From contig NZ_JSYP01000004.1 in NCBI RefSeq assembly GCF_000813005.1, forward strand, positions 1 to 64,000: a stretch of DNA of 64,000 nt, given 5' to 3'. The position numbers and the translations under genes were made by a program. Shown in pieces: positions 6,837 to 15,428 of this stretch. The first letter of the stretch is position 1; every line of letters starts with the position of its first letter. The notes under the pieces were generated by a model, which worked only from the letters and a program-made list of their open reading frames with translations, made no database searches and was not told the origin of the DNA. Source of the DNA: Flavobacterium sp. KMS. GTDB taxonomy: Bacteria; Bacteroidota; Bacteroidia; Flavobacteriales; Flavobacteriaceae.

Positions 6837-8300
6837 ATGAAAAAAACAATCTCAATTATAGGTTCTGGCTTTTCGGCTTTATCAGCTTCATGCTATTTAG
6901 CCAAGGAAGGTCATGACGTAACTATCTACGAAAAAAATGCAACTATTGGTGGCAGAGCCAGACAATTAAAAAGTAATGGTTTTACATTCGATATGGGACC
7001 GAGCTGGTATTGGATGCCTGATGTATTCGAAAATTTCTTCAAGGATTTTGATAAAAAGACTACGGATTACTATGAGCTAATAAAACTTAATCCTGCTTAT
7101 CGTGTGTATTTTGGGATTAATGAATTCATAACCATTACTGATAATCTGGAAGAAATCGCTAAAACTTTTGAAGCTATCGAAAAAGGAAGCGGAAAAAAAC
7201 TTGTTGATTATATCTCTCAAGCTAAAAGCAATTATGATATTGCCATAAAAAAATTAGTATATCGTCCAGGGGTTTCTGCTTTAGAATTAATTACTCTTGA
7301 AACTACTCAAAAATTAAATCAGTTTTTTGGAACGGTAAGTAAAGATATACGCAAGAAGTTTAAAGACGAAAGGTTAATTCAGATTCTAGAATTTCCTGTT
7401 TTGTTCCTTGGTGCAAAACCATCTAAAACACCTTCTTTTTATAATTTCATGAATTATGCCGATTTCGGAATGGGAACTTGGCATCCTAAAACAGGAATGT
7501 TTGATGTTGTTCGTGGCATCGAAAGTCTAGCAAAAGAACTTGGTGTTACTTTTAAAACCAACTCTAGTATTGATAAAATCATTGTTCAAAACAATATTGC
7601 CACTTCATTAATCATAAATGATGAAATTATTACTTCAGATATAGTTTTAAGTGGTGCCGATTATCAACATACCGAAACCTTATTATCTAAAGAATATCGG
7701 GTTTACTCTGACAAATATTGGGAAAGTCGCGTTTTTGCTCCTTCCTCGCTCCTTTTTTATGTTGGGTTCGACAAAAAAATACAATCCATTTCTCATCATG
7801 CTTTATTCTTTGATGTAGATTTCGAACAACATGCAATGGATATTTATGATGAACCTAAGTGGCCTGAAGCTCCTTTGTTTTATGCAAACTTTCCATCGGT
7901 AACTGATAAAACAACTGCTCCTGAAGGAATGGAAACTGGCTTTTTCCTAATTCCTCTTGCTCCCGGAATAGAAGATACCGAAGTTCTTCGCGAAGAATAT
8001 TTTGATAAGATAATTTCTCGTTTTGAAACTGTCACACAACAATCGATTAAAAATAATATTATATTTAAGAAGTCTTTTTGCAAAAATGATTTTATCGAAG
8101 ATTACAATGCCTATAAAGGAAATGCCTACGGAATGGCTAATACTTTATTACAAACTGCATTTTTAAGGCCTAAATTAAAAAGTAAGAAAGTAAAAAACTT
8201 ATACTTTACCGGACAATTAACTGTTCCTGGTCCTGGCGTTCCTCCTGCTTTAATTTCAGGAAAATTAGTATCTGAATTAATAAACAAATCCTTTTCATAA
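6837..8300 (+). CDS. crtI: Phytoene desaturase (CrtI family)
   Basis: A 487-residue FAD-dependent carotenoid desaturase converting phytoene to lycopene. The dinucleotide-binding motif GSGFSALSASCYLAKEG starts at residue 8 and continues to the GGRAR arginine (about 38-42). The C-terminal signature is YFTGQLTVPGPGVPPALISGK, which also binds FAD. Length fits the family. It starts 37 bases after the regulator gene, with its own operator in the gap, and crtB follows after 8 bases. No lycopene cyclase gene is in the locus. Confidence 0.93.
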   Translation: MKKTISIIGSGFSALSASCYLAKEGHDVTIYEKNATIGGRARQLKSNGFTFDMGPSWYWMPDVFENFFKDFDKKTTDYYELIKLNPAYRVYFGINEFITITDNLEEIAKTFEAIEKGSGKKLVDYISQAKSNYDIAIKKLVYRPGVSALELITLETTQKLNQFFGTVSKDIRKKFKDERLIQILEFPVLFLGAKPSKTPSFYNFMNYADFGMGTWHPKTGMFDVVRGIESLAKELGVTFKTNSSIDKIIVQNNIATSLIINDEIITSDIVLSGADYQHTETLLSKEYRVYSDKYWESRVFAPSSLLFYVGFDKKIQSISHHALFFDVDFEQHAMDIYDEPKWPEAPLFYANFPSVTDKTTAPEGMETGFFLIPLAPGIEDTEVLREEYFDKIISRFETVTQQSIKNNIIFKKSFCKNDFIEDYNAYKGNAYGMANTLLQTAFLRPKLKSKKVKNLYFTGQLTVPGPGVPPALISGKLVSELINKSFS

Positions 8301-8308
8301 TAAAAAAC

Positions 8309-9148
8309 ATGAAACAGTTATTTGATAATGTCTCGTTTAAATGTAGTAAGCTTGTTACTCAAAGCTACAGTACTTCTTTTTCTTTGGCTGTATATATGCT
8401 TGCCCCAAGTATAAGGGATGCAATTTATAGTATCTATGGTTTTGTACGTTTTGCCGATGAAATTGTAGATTCTTTTCATGGTTTTGATAAAAAGTATCTA
8501 ATTGATGATTTTGAAAAAGAATATTATAAAGCTATAAAAGCTGGCATAAGCCTTAATCCCATTATAAACTCTTTTCAGCAAACCGTAAAACAATACAACA
8601 TTACAGATGATTTAGTCCAGTCTTTTTTAAAAAGTATGAAACTAGATTTAATCAAATCCGACTATCATAATAAGGAAGAAATTGAGGATTACATCTATGG
8701 TTCTGCAGATGTTGTGGGTTTAATGTGTCTTAAAGTTTTCGTTGCCGGTAATGATTCTAAATACGAAAAGCTAAAAATGGAAGCGATGCGATTGGGTTCT
8801 GCTTTTCAAAAAGTGAATTTTTTGCGTGATTTAAAAGATGACAATCTAATCCTAAACAGAAACTATTTTCCTGGAATTGACTTAAGCTCTTTTGATGAAA
8901 ATGCAAAAAACAAAATCATCAAAGAAATCGAAGATGATTTTAAAGTTGCGTATCAAGGAATTATAAAACTTCCTGTCGAAGCTAAGTTTGGGGTTTATAC
9001 CGCTTATATCTATTATAAAAAACTTTTAAAGAAACTAGAGAACACTCCTTGTCATGAAATAGGCAACGAAAGAATTCGGGTTTCTAATTATTCTAAAGCT
9101 GGATTACTAGCCAAATCTTTTGTTTCTTATAAACTGAGAATGGTCTAA
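8309..9148 (+). CDS. crtB: Phytoene synthase
   Basis: A 279-residue prenyltransferase joining two geranylgeranyl diphosphates head to head. Both Mg2+-diphosphate motifs are visible: D50EIVD54 (after YGFVRFA) and D174LKDD178 (after QKVNFLR). Length is typical of bacterial CrtB. It is 8 bases after crtI and 20 before crtZ, so it is surely cotranscribed. Confidence 0.94.
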   Translation: MKQLFDNVSFKCSKLVTQSYSTSFSLAVYMLAPSIRDAIYSIYGFVRFADEIVDSFHGFDKKYLIDDFEKEYYKAIKAGISLNPIINSFQQTVKQYNITDDLVQSFLKSMKLDLIKSDYHNKEEIEDYIYGSADVVGLMCLKVFVAGNDSKYEKLKMEAMRLGSAFQKVNFLRDLKDDNLILNRNYFPGIDLSSFDENAKNKIIKEIEDDFKVAYQGIIKLPVEAKFGVYTAYIYYKKLLKKLENTPCHEIGNERIRVSNYSKAGLLAKSFVSYKLRMV

Positions 9149-9168
9149 TTTTTAATAAAAACAAAACA

Positions 9169-9609
9169 ATGATTTTCTTTTTAATTTTTATAGGTACGTT
9201 TCTTTTTATGGAATGTGTTACTTGGTGTACTCATAAATTTATCATGCATGGCTTTATGTGGTATTTTCACTCTGATCATCACCAGCCTAAATACACTAAT
9301 GTGTTTGAACGAAATGATATTTTCTTTGTGATTTTTGCAATTCCAAGTATTCTTCTTTTCTATTTTGGAACTATCGATGGCATCAATTATTTATTTTTTA
9401 TCGGGTTGGGATTAACTTTTTATGGCTTTTGTTACTTTATGATTCACGATGTATTAATTCATCAACGTTTTAAATGGTTTAAAAATACCAAAAACAAATA
9501 CCTTATTGGGTTAAGAAAAGCGCATAAAGTACATCATAAACATTTGAGTAAGGAACACGGCGAATGTTTCGGGATGTTGTTTGTTCCTTTTAAGTACTAC
9601 AAAATATAA
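9169..9609 (+). CDS. crtZ: Beta-carotene 3-hydroxylase, CrtZ type
   Basis: A 146-residue membrane di-iron hydroxylase of the fatty-acid/sterol hydroxylase superfamily. Histidine motifs are HKFIMH (22-27), HSDHH (34-38), HDVLIH and HKVHHKH, separated by hydrophobic segments. It adds 3-hydroxyl groups to beta-carotene, giving zeaxanthin, the usual yellow pigment of flavobacteria. It lies inside the crt operon, 10 bases before the SRPBCC gene. Confidence 0.93.
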   Translation: MIFFLIFIGTFLFMECVTWCTHKFIMHGFMWYFHSDHHQPKYTNVFERNDIFFVIFAIPSILLFYFGTIDGINYLFFIGLGLTFYGFCYFMIHDVLIHQRFKWFKNTKNKYLIGLRKAHKVHHKHLSKEHGECFGMLFVPFKYYKI

Positions 9610-9619
9610 TAAGTCACTT

Positions 9620-10081
9620 ATGAAAGTATATAAAAAAGAATCTGTTCAACACATCAATGCAAGTCTGGAAGAATGCTGGACTTTTTTTTCTAATCCTAAT
9701 AACCTACAAGTAATTACTCCTACAAACATGGGGTTTAAGGTTACTGATTATGATAATAAATTGGTTTATGCTGGACAAATCATCCAATATAAAATAGCTC
9801 CACTTTTAGGAATTAAGCTAAACTGGATGACTGAAATTACTGTAGTCAAAGATAATAGCTATTTTGTAGATGAGCAACGCTTTGGTCCTTATGCATTATG
9901 GCATCACAAACATTTTTTTGAAGCAACTGCAAATGGAACTCAAATGACAGATATTGTACATTATGCTCTTCCGTTTGGTTTTATCGGGCGTATTGTAAAT
10001 GCTCTTATTGTAAAAAATGAACTAAAAACAATTTTCGAATATCGTCATAAAAAGGTCGAAGAAATTTTTAATATTAAATAA
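9620..10081 (+). CDS. SRPBCC (START-like) ligand-binding protein
   Basis: A 153-residue SRPBCC-fold protein (VQHINASLEECWTFFSNPNN at the start, HHKHFFEATANGTQMTDIVHY later, and a basic C-terminal helix). Such proteins bind hydrophobic ligands in a deep cavity. An upstream in-frame start at 9581 would overlap crtZ; the ATG at 9620 (MKVYKKE) starts the fold. Its stop overlaps the photolyase start as TAATG, so translation is coupled. A carotenoid or lipid ligand is a reasonable guess, not shown. Confidence 0.85.
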   Translation: MKVYKKESVQHINASLEECWTFFSNPNNLQVITPTNMGFKVTDYDNKLVYAGQIIQYKIAPLLGIKLNWMTEITVVKDNSYFVDEQRFGPYALWHHKHFFEATANGTQMTDIVHYALPFGFIGRIVNALIVKNELKTIFEYRHKKVEEIFNIK

Positions 10082-11376
10082 TGAGCAAACAAAAAGTTAC
10101 TCTATTTTGGTTTAGACGTGATTTACGTTTGGATGATAATCGTGGATTGTTTCATGTGCTTGAATCTGATTTTCCAGTTATTCCTTTATTTATTTTCGAT
10201 GAGGCTATTCTGGATAGTTTACCAAAAGACGATTCCAGAGTTAGTTTTATATACGATTCTCTAGAGAAAATTAATACTGAATTAAATACTATAGGAAGTT
10301 CTCTCTTGATTAAAAAGGGGGGAACTGCTGAAATTTGGAAATCGCTTATCGAAGAATTTGATATTCAGGAGGTATTTTTCAATAAAGACTATGAACCATT
10401 TGCCATAAAAAGAGATTTATCTATCTCTGATTTATTAACCCAAAATAACATTACGACACTTTCTTATAAAGACCATGTTATATTTGAAGAAAAAGAAATC
10501 ACAAAATCTGATGGTTTACCTTATACTATATATACTCCTTATAAAAATAAATGGTTAGAAAAATATAAAATTTTAGGTCAAGCCAAAGAATATAATACCG
10601 CTGATCTTTTTTCTAATTTTTATAAAAGTCAATTTCTATTCCCAACAATAAACCAGATTGGGTTTGAAAAAAGCACTATAAAAGTTCAACCACATAATTT
10701 AAAAAGCATTTCTAATTATCAAGAAACAAGAGATTTCCCTGCTTTAGATTCAACTTCTTATCTTTCGCCCCATTTACGATTTGGGACTGTTAGTATTCGG
10801 AAATTAGTAAATTGGGCTGCACATACAAATCAAGTTTTCTTGAGTGAATTAATATGGAGAGAATTTTTTATCCAGATCTTATTTAGTTTCCCGAATGTTG
10901 TTAATCATAATTTTAAATCGGCTTATGATGGGATTCAATGGTTAAATAACGAGAAAGATTTCCAGCGTTGGTGTTCTGGAACTACTGGTTACCCTATGGT
11001 CGATGCCGGAATGCGCCAACTTAATGAAACTGGATATATGCATAATCGGGTTCGGATGGTTGTTGCTAGTTTTTTATGCAAGCATTTATTAATTAGCTGG
11101 CAATGGGGTGAAGCCTATTTTGCAGAGAAATTACTTGATTACGAATTGGCATCAAATGTTGGCAATTGGCAATGGGCTGCAGGAACGGGCTGTGATGCTG
11201 CTCCGTATTTTAGAGTTTTTAACCCCGAAATTCAACTTAAGAAGTTTGATGAAAAGGGTATTTATATCCGAAAATGGATTCCTGAATTTGATTTGGGCTA
11301 CAATGAACCTATGATTGAACATGCTTTTGCTAGAGATCGTGCTATTGCAACATATAAAAAAGGAATTTTGAGATAA
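10081..11376 (+). CDS. Deoxyribodipyrimidine photolyase / cryptochrome family
   Basis: A 431-residue flavoprotein. The N-terminal alpha/beta photolyase domain starts WFRRDLRLDDN (residues 9-19). The C-terminal FAD domain contains MRQLNETGYMHNRVRMVVAS, SWQWGEAYF and ASNVGNWQWAAGTGCDAAPY, with the tryptophans used for electron transfer. Length and motifs fit class I CPD photolyases, which repair UV dimers with blue light; a cryptochrome role cannot be excluded. It ends the crt operon and is translationally coupled to the SRPBCC gene. Placing repair with pigment in one operon fits a light response. Confidence 0.9.
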   Translation: MSKQKVTLFWFRRDLRLDDNRGLFHVLESDFPVIPLFIFDEAILDSLPKDDSRVSFIYDSLEKINTELNTIGSSLLIKKGGTAEIWKSLIEEFDIQEVFFNKDYEPFAIKRDLSISDLLTQNNITTLSYKDHVIFEEKEITKSDGLPYTIYTPYKNKWLEKYKILGQAKEYNTADLFSNFYKSQFLFPTINQIGFEKSTIKVQPHNLKSISNYQETRDFPALDSTSYLSPHLRFGTVSIRKLVNWAAHTNQVFLSELIWREFFIQILFSFPNVVNHNFKSAYDGIQWLNNEKDFQRWCSGTTGYPMVDAGMRQLNETGYMHNRVRMVVASFLCKHLLISWQWGEAYFAEKLLDYELASNVGNWQWAAGTGCDAAPYFRVFNPEIQLKKFDEKGIYIRKWIPEFDLGYNEPMIEHAFARDRAIATYKKGILR

Positions 11377-11402
11377 TTTTTTAGAGTTAATCTCTAAATT
11401 TT

Positions 11403-11449
11403 AAAGCCTCTGTCAGAGTTTGAACTTTGACAGAGGCTTTATTTTTTTG
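11403..11449 (+). terminator. Terminator of the carotenoid-photolyase operon
   Basis: aaagcctctgtca (11403-11415) and tgacagaggcttt (11428-11440) form a perfect 13-bp stem followed by a T run. Confidence 0.9.
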
Positions 11450-11454
11450 CCATT

Positions 11455-11548
11455 TCTAGCCCAGATGGGAACGACATCCTCTTGTGGTGGTGTTCACCAC
11501 AAGAGATATAGTGTCCCGATAGCTATCGGGAAGCGGGATTAAGCTCCT
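11455..11548 (+). repeat. Dispersed structured intergenic repeat, copy B
   Basis: Left border tagcccagatggg, central stem ctcttgtggtg / caccacaagag, then gatatagtg, an inserted palindrome tcccgatagctatcggga, and right border gcgggattaagctcct. Same design as the copies at 180, 27165, 30906 and 47283, but with an unrelated, GC-richer stem. Confidence 0.7.
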
Positions 11549-12851
11549 AATATTTCTGATAATTATTTACTTGAATCTTAGCTTTTAAATCGAACATTAA
11601 ATTATATAATCCGAAGAATGTTCTATTCATATATATAAAATGTTTCGAACCGCGATTTCCGTTCATCTTTTTGAGATTTGTATCTTTTGAGAAACGTTCG
11701 CCTAGCTTGCCTATATTATCAAAAAAGGCTTCATCGGAAAAATCGAATGTATCTCCTTGGAATGGTTTTGTGAATAATGATAACAAATCATGAAACATTC
11801 CTGTAAAATATTCTATTTCTTCTTTGGTATCATCTGTTCTAAGAATTTCTAATTCGAATAACTTTTGATTAAAAAGCTCTTTATCGGTTATAACTTCTTT
11901 GTTGATTAACTCAAAATAGGGAACATAAAAGTCATTTGGAATTTGTTTCATACATCCAAAATCTAAAGCTACCAACTGGTTTTTATCATTTACTAAGAAA
12001 TTTCCAGGATGTGGATCGGCATGAACTTTACGCAAAATATGAATTTGGTACATATAAAAATCCCAAAGTGCTTGTCCTATAAGATTAGATTCTTCCTGAT
12101 TGGGTTTCTTAGCTGTATATTCTGAAAGATGAATTCCAGTCATCCAATCCATTGTAATGATTTTCTCAGAAGAGAACTCTGGATAATAGTTAGGAAAAAC
12201 TAGATTATCAATCTTTTTACAAGCTTCAACTACTTCTTGGCTTTGCTGTAATTCTAATAAATAGTTAGTTTCTTCAATTAATTTATCTTCTACTTCTTTA
12301 AAATATTTATCAGAATCTTTTCCTTGCAGGTTAAACATTCGTATCGCCATAGGTTTTACCAATGCTAAGTCTGACGAAATACTGTTGGCAACTCCTGGAT
12401 ACTGAATTTTTACGGCTAGTTTTTTTCCATCTTTTACAGCCAAATGCACCTGACCAATACTTGCTGCATTTACAGAATTAGGATTAAACTCATCAAAAAT
12501 TTCGTAAGGTGTTTTACCAAAATTTGTTTTAAACGTTTTTAATACTAAAGGTGCAGATAGTGGTGGAACTGAAAATTGTGATAAAGAAAATTTTTCGACA
12601 TAGGCTTGTGGCAAGAAATTCTTGTCCATGCTTAGCATTTGTGCAACTTTAAGCGCACTTCCTTTTAAGCTTTTGAGTCCGTCGTAAATATCCTCGGCAT
12701 TATTCTCGTTAAGTTTATCACGAGTTACATCTGGATTTACAATTTTTTCTCCGTAGTACTTTAAATAATTTACTCCAATTTTTGCTCCAGTTTGAACAAG
12801 TTTGCTCGCCCTTTCTATTTTGGAAGTTGGGATATAGTCGATGGTTTTCAT
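11547..12851 (-). CDS. ABC1/UbiB-family atypical kinase
   Basis: A 434-residue ABC1 (AarF/UbiB/Coq8) family protein. The KxGQ-type signature appears as ALKVAQMLS, so the usual glycine is alanine. The alanine-rich nucleotide loop is AASIGQVHLA, the catalytic loop VHADPHPGNFLV and the metal motif LDFGCMK. These proteins act as ATPases or kinases in quinone and isoprenoid lipid metabolism. It overlaps the upstream tetR gene by ATGA. The position beside a crt operon suggests a prenyl-lipid role, which is inference. Confidence 0.88.
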   Translation of the reverse strand: MKTIDYIPTSKIERASKLVQTGAKIGVNYLKYYGEKIVNPDVTRDKLNENNAEDIYDGLKSLKGSALKVAQMLSMDKNFLPQAYVEKFSLSQFSVPPLSAPLVLKTFKTNFGKTPYEIFDEFNPNSVNAASIGQVHLAVKDGKKLAVKIQYPGVANSISSDLALVKPMAIRMFNLQGKDSDKYFKEVEDKLIEETNYLLELQQSQEVVEACKKIDNLVFPNYYPEFSSEKIITMDWMTGIHLSEYTAKKPNQEESNLIGQALWDFYMYQIHILRKVHADPHPGNFLVNDKNQLVALDFGCMKQIPNDFYVPYFELINKEVITDKELFNQKLFELEILRTDDTKEEIEYFTGMFHDLLSLFTKPFQGDTFDFSDEAFFDNIGKLGERFSKDTNLKKMNGNRGSKHFIYMNRTFFGLYNLMFDLKAKIQVNNYQKY

Positions 12852-13510
12852 TGTTTGCTATATATTTTTTCTTTAAAAAGGAATTTACCAAAATCAAGCA
12901 AATGATTCATCGGTGCTACATTCATTAATTCGAAAGATACATTTACAGCTTTTTCGATAAAAATATCTGTTTTCTCAAATGCTGGTGATGCATCATCTAT
13001 CCAAAACTTAAGCGTAAGCAATAATTGCATCCATGCTGTTTCCTGAATTGCTTTTTCCTGAAAATTCTGAAGCTTTTCTTGTTGGATTCGATGGTCATCG
13101 GTTATAATTAAACTAATATATTTTTTAAAACTATCTCGAAGTTTTGTTAGTTTCACCAAGTTTTTAATCGGGTTGGAATCCGTTTTTAACGCCTGAACAA
13201 CATAACTACGATTTGCAGTTAATAATTCGAAAAATGTAAAATAAAAACCAAGCATTTTGTTTTTCATATCATACTCTTGGTACTCTGGATTTTTATCTAA
13301 TAGTTCAAGTGTGTTTTCGAAAAACAGATTAAAAATTTCTTTTTCAAGTCCTTCAAATGTTCCGAAAAAAGTATAAAACTCGGCCTCTTCAAAATCATTT
13401 GATTTTGCAAAATGAAAAACTGTTTTGGGATTTTGCCCGTGTTCCAAAACGTAATCCATATACAGAGAAACAATTTTATCTTTTGTCAATATTTCTTTTT
13501 TAGTTTCCAT
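12848..13510 (-). CDS. TetR-family-like regulator
   Basis: A 220-residue protein whose first 60 residues resemble a TetR helix-turn-helix (KDKIVSLYMDYVLEHGQNPKTVFHFAKSN, then EAEFYTFFGTFEGLEKEIF), followed by a helical ligand-type domain. The HTH is diverged from consensus. It is the first gene of a two-gene operon with the ABC1 kinase (4-base overlap) and is divergent from the TIGR01777 gene, with a 98-bp gap holding palindrome site 3. Confidence 0.75.
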   Translation of the reverse strand: METKKEILTKDKIVSLYMDYVLEHGQNPKTVFHFAKSNDFEEAEFYTFFGTFEGLEKEIFNLFFENTLELLDKNPEYQEYDMKNKMLGFYFTFFELLTANRSYVVQALKTDSNPIKNLVKLTKLRDSFKKYISLIITDDHRIQQEKLQNFQEKAIQETAWMQLLLTLKFWIDDASPAFEKTDIFIEKAVNVSFELMNVAPMNHLLDFGKFLFKEKIYSKQ

Positions 13511-13546
13511 ACAACCTACTTTTTTAATTTAGCATAAAGGTAAGCA

Positions 13547-13578
13547 ACGTTTAACTATATTTACGTAATGCTAAACAA
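13547..13578. promoter_or_regulatory. 32-bp palindromic operator, site 3 (tetR / TIGR01777 gap)
   Basis: GTTTA at positions 3-7 and TAAACAA at 26-32 of the site give exactly the spacing seen at 5879 and 6805; the left outer TT is replaced by AC. It lies between two divergent transcription units, so one bound protein could control both. Confidence 0.6.
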
Positions 13579-13608
13579 TACAAGGTGTTAAATATATTAT
13601 AAACTATC

Positions 13609-14520
13609 ATGACTAAAAACATTTTACTAACTGGTGGCTCAGGTTTTATAGGAACAAAACTTACTGCTTTATTGATTGCCAATGGGTATTCGGTTTCTAT
13701 ATTAACTCGTAGTGATAGAAAAGCGAGCATGGGCGTAACCTATTACAAATGGAATTTAGAGAATAATTATATAGATGAAGATGCTGTTTTAAAAGCAGAC
13801 TATATTATTCATCTTGCGGGCGAAGGTATTGCTGCAAAAAAATGGACTGATAAACGAAAAAAAGAAATTTTAGATAGTAGGGAAAAACCTATTGAACTCA
13901 TTTTTTCTGTTTTAAAAAACAACAATAAAACCTTAGATGCATTTATATCGGCTTCGGCAGTTGGAATTTATGGTGCCTTTACAAGTGAAATTATTTGTAC
14001 CGAAGAAACTCCTGCTGCAAATGATTTTCTTGGAGAAACTTGCCAGAAATGGGAAGCTGCCACAAATTGTATGGTGTCATTAGGTATTAGAACGGTTAAA
14101 ATACGAACTGGATTGGTTCTGGGTAAAAATGAAGGTTTTCTAAAAAAACTGGTTCCAATTTTTAAATATGGTTTCGGTTCTATTGTAGGCACAGGAAAGC
14201 AATATATGCCTTGGATTCATATTGATGATTTGTGCGCTATTTATTTACAGGCAATTATTAATCTTGATATGAAAGGTTCTTATAATGCTGCTGTTTGTGA
14301 TGATACAACCAATGCTATTTTCTCTAAAACTATGGCTAATGTATATGGGTATTCTATCTGGTTGCCTAAAATACCAACTTTTGTAGTACGATTAATCACG
14401 GGAGAAATGGGTGAAATTATATTAACTGGACAACGTGTTTCTTCTAATAAAATAGAAAGTGCTGGTTTTAAATTTGAATATTTAAATTTAAAACCAGCAC
14501 TTTTAGTGTGTTTAAAATAA
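13609..14520 (+). CDS. TIGR01777-family epimerase/oxidoreductase (YfcH-like)
   Basis: A 303-residue short-chain dehydrogenase-type protein. The NAD(P)-binding loop LLTGGSGFIG is at residues 6-15, and WNLENNYID, LAGEGIAAKKWTDKRKKEI, ASAVGIYG and RTGLVLGKNEG are typical of TIGR01777 (SDR39U1/YfcH). The substrate is unknown for the family. The C-terminal codons form a perfect 20-bp inverted repeat (14456-14503). It is divergent from tetR-ABC1 across palindrome site 3, so it may belong to the same regulon. Confidence 0.87.
   Translation: MTKNILLTGGSGFIGTKLTALLIANGYSVSILTRSDRKASMGVTYYKWNLENNYIDEDAVLKADYIIHLAGEGIAAKKWTDKRKKEILDSREKPIELIFSVLKNNNKTLDAFISASAVGIYGAFTSEIICTEETPAANDFLGETCQKWEAATNCMVSLGIRTVKIRTGLVLGKNEGFLKKLVPIFKYGFGSIVGTGKQYMPWIHIDDLCAIYLQAIINLDMKGSYNAAVCDDTTNAIFSKTMANVYGYSIWLPKIPTFVVRLITGEMGEIILTGQRVSSNKIESAGFKFEYLNLKPALLVCLK
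14456..14503. repeat. Perfect 20-bp inverted repeat in the 3' end of a gene
   Basis: The arms 14456-14475 and 14484-14503 (starting aaagtgctgg and ending ccagcacttt) are exact complements around an 8-base loop. They lie in the last codons of the TIGR01777 gene. A terminator read through coding sequence is possible, although only four T follow. Confidence 0.8.
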
Positions 14521-14675
14521 CTTAAATAAGTCGAAAGTTTTAAAGTCTTAAAGTCAAAAGTACCGAGATTTGTTTAAAACCATTTAAGTAATATCAGTTC
14601 ATTTAAGTTTAAAACTAATGAATCACACTTATATTTACTTACATCACTTATATGGTTAAAAGAACTCGTTAACTT

Positions 14676-15215
14676 TTATTTCATCACTCCTACCAAACTT
14701 GTGTTTACAGTTTTGGATATTTTGTTTTCTATCATAGAAGGTATTTTAATATTAAAATCGTCTGTATTAAGCGGAAAAAACGAAGTTATTTCAATGCCTT
14801 GGGGTACTTTTTTAAGTATAGCACTTACGACTATTTCTTTTGTTTTACCGTGAATTTGAAGTTTCCCTTTAATGGTATATTCTTTTGGGGTTTCATCAAT
14901 ATCTTTCATGTCGAATTTTCCAATTTTGCCTTTAAAAACAGCTTTCGGATATCGATCACTTTCGATATAATTTTCATTAAAATGGGTTTCCATTAAATCC
15001 ATTTTAAATCGAAAATCTTTCATCACAGCCACGCAAACAAAACTACTTGTTTCTGGCTCTATAACCACAATTACCGATTTATTGACTGCGTTTACCTCTT
15101 CGAAAAAAGGAACTGAAGCTTCAAAATTAAGAACACCAATTGCAGTTCTTATTCTATTTTGTGCTACAATAAAGTTAACGGTAAGTAATAGAATTAAAAA
15201 AGTACTTTTTTTCAT
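14676..15215 (-). CDS. YceI-family periplasmic lipid-binding protein
   Basis: A 179-residue YceI-like protein with a signal peptide (MKKSTFLILLLTVNFIVAQ). MDLMETHFNENYIESDRYPKA, TIKGKLQIHGKTKEI and a beta-rich C-terminal half match the lipocalin-like YceI barrel that binds polyisoprenoids. An in-frame ATG four codons upstream would put charged residues before the signal peptide, so I chose 15215. It stands alone near the photoprotection locus; a role in isoprenoid carriage is possible. Confidence 0.87.
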   Translation of the reverse strand: MKKSTFLILLLTVNFIVAQNRIRTAIGVLNFEASVPFFEEVNAVNKSVIVVIEPETSSFVCVAVMKDFRFKMDLMETHFNENYIESDRYPKAVFKGKIGKFDMKDIDETPKEYTIKGKLQIHGKTKEIVVSAILKKVPQGIEITSFFPLNTDDFNIKIPSMIENKISKTVNTSLVGVMK

Positions 15216-15428
15216 AATCTTCAGCAATTAGAATTAAACATATTGCAAGATATTTTTTTGAAAAAAGCCTATTGACAAAAACAAACCAACAACAGACATG
15301 AATCAAAAAGGAACTGTTCAGGAAAGGCATTCGAGCATAAAAAATACTTAAATCCTCTTTCTTAAAGTTACGTATTTTAATTCTTTTTGGTTCTTAAAAC
15401 ATTCCCAAAAATTGCATAAAGAACTATT

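Noticed and set aside
9581..9619. Upstream start of the SRPBCC gene overlapping crtZ
   Set aside because: The added residues read crtZ sequence in another frame and the domain starts at 9620.
11515..11533. Palindrome tcccgatagctatcggga as an operator
   Set aside because: It is internal to repeat copy B and not near a gene start, so a regulatory role is not supported.
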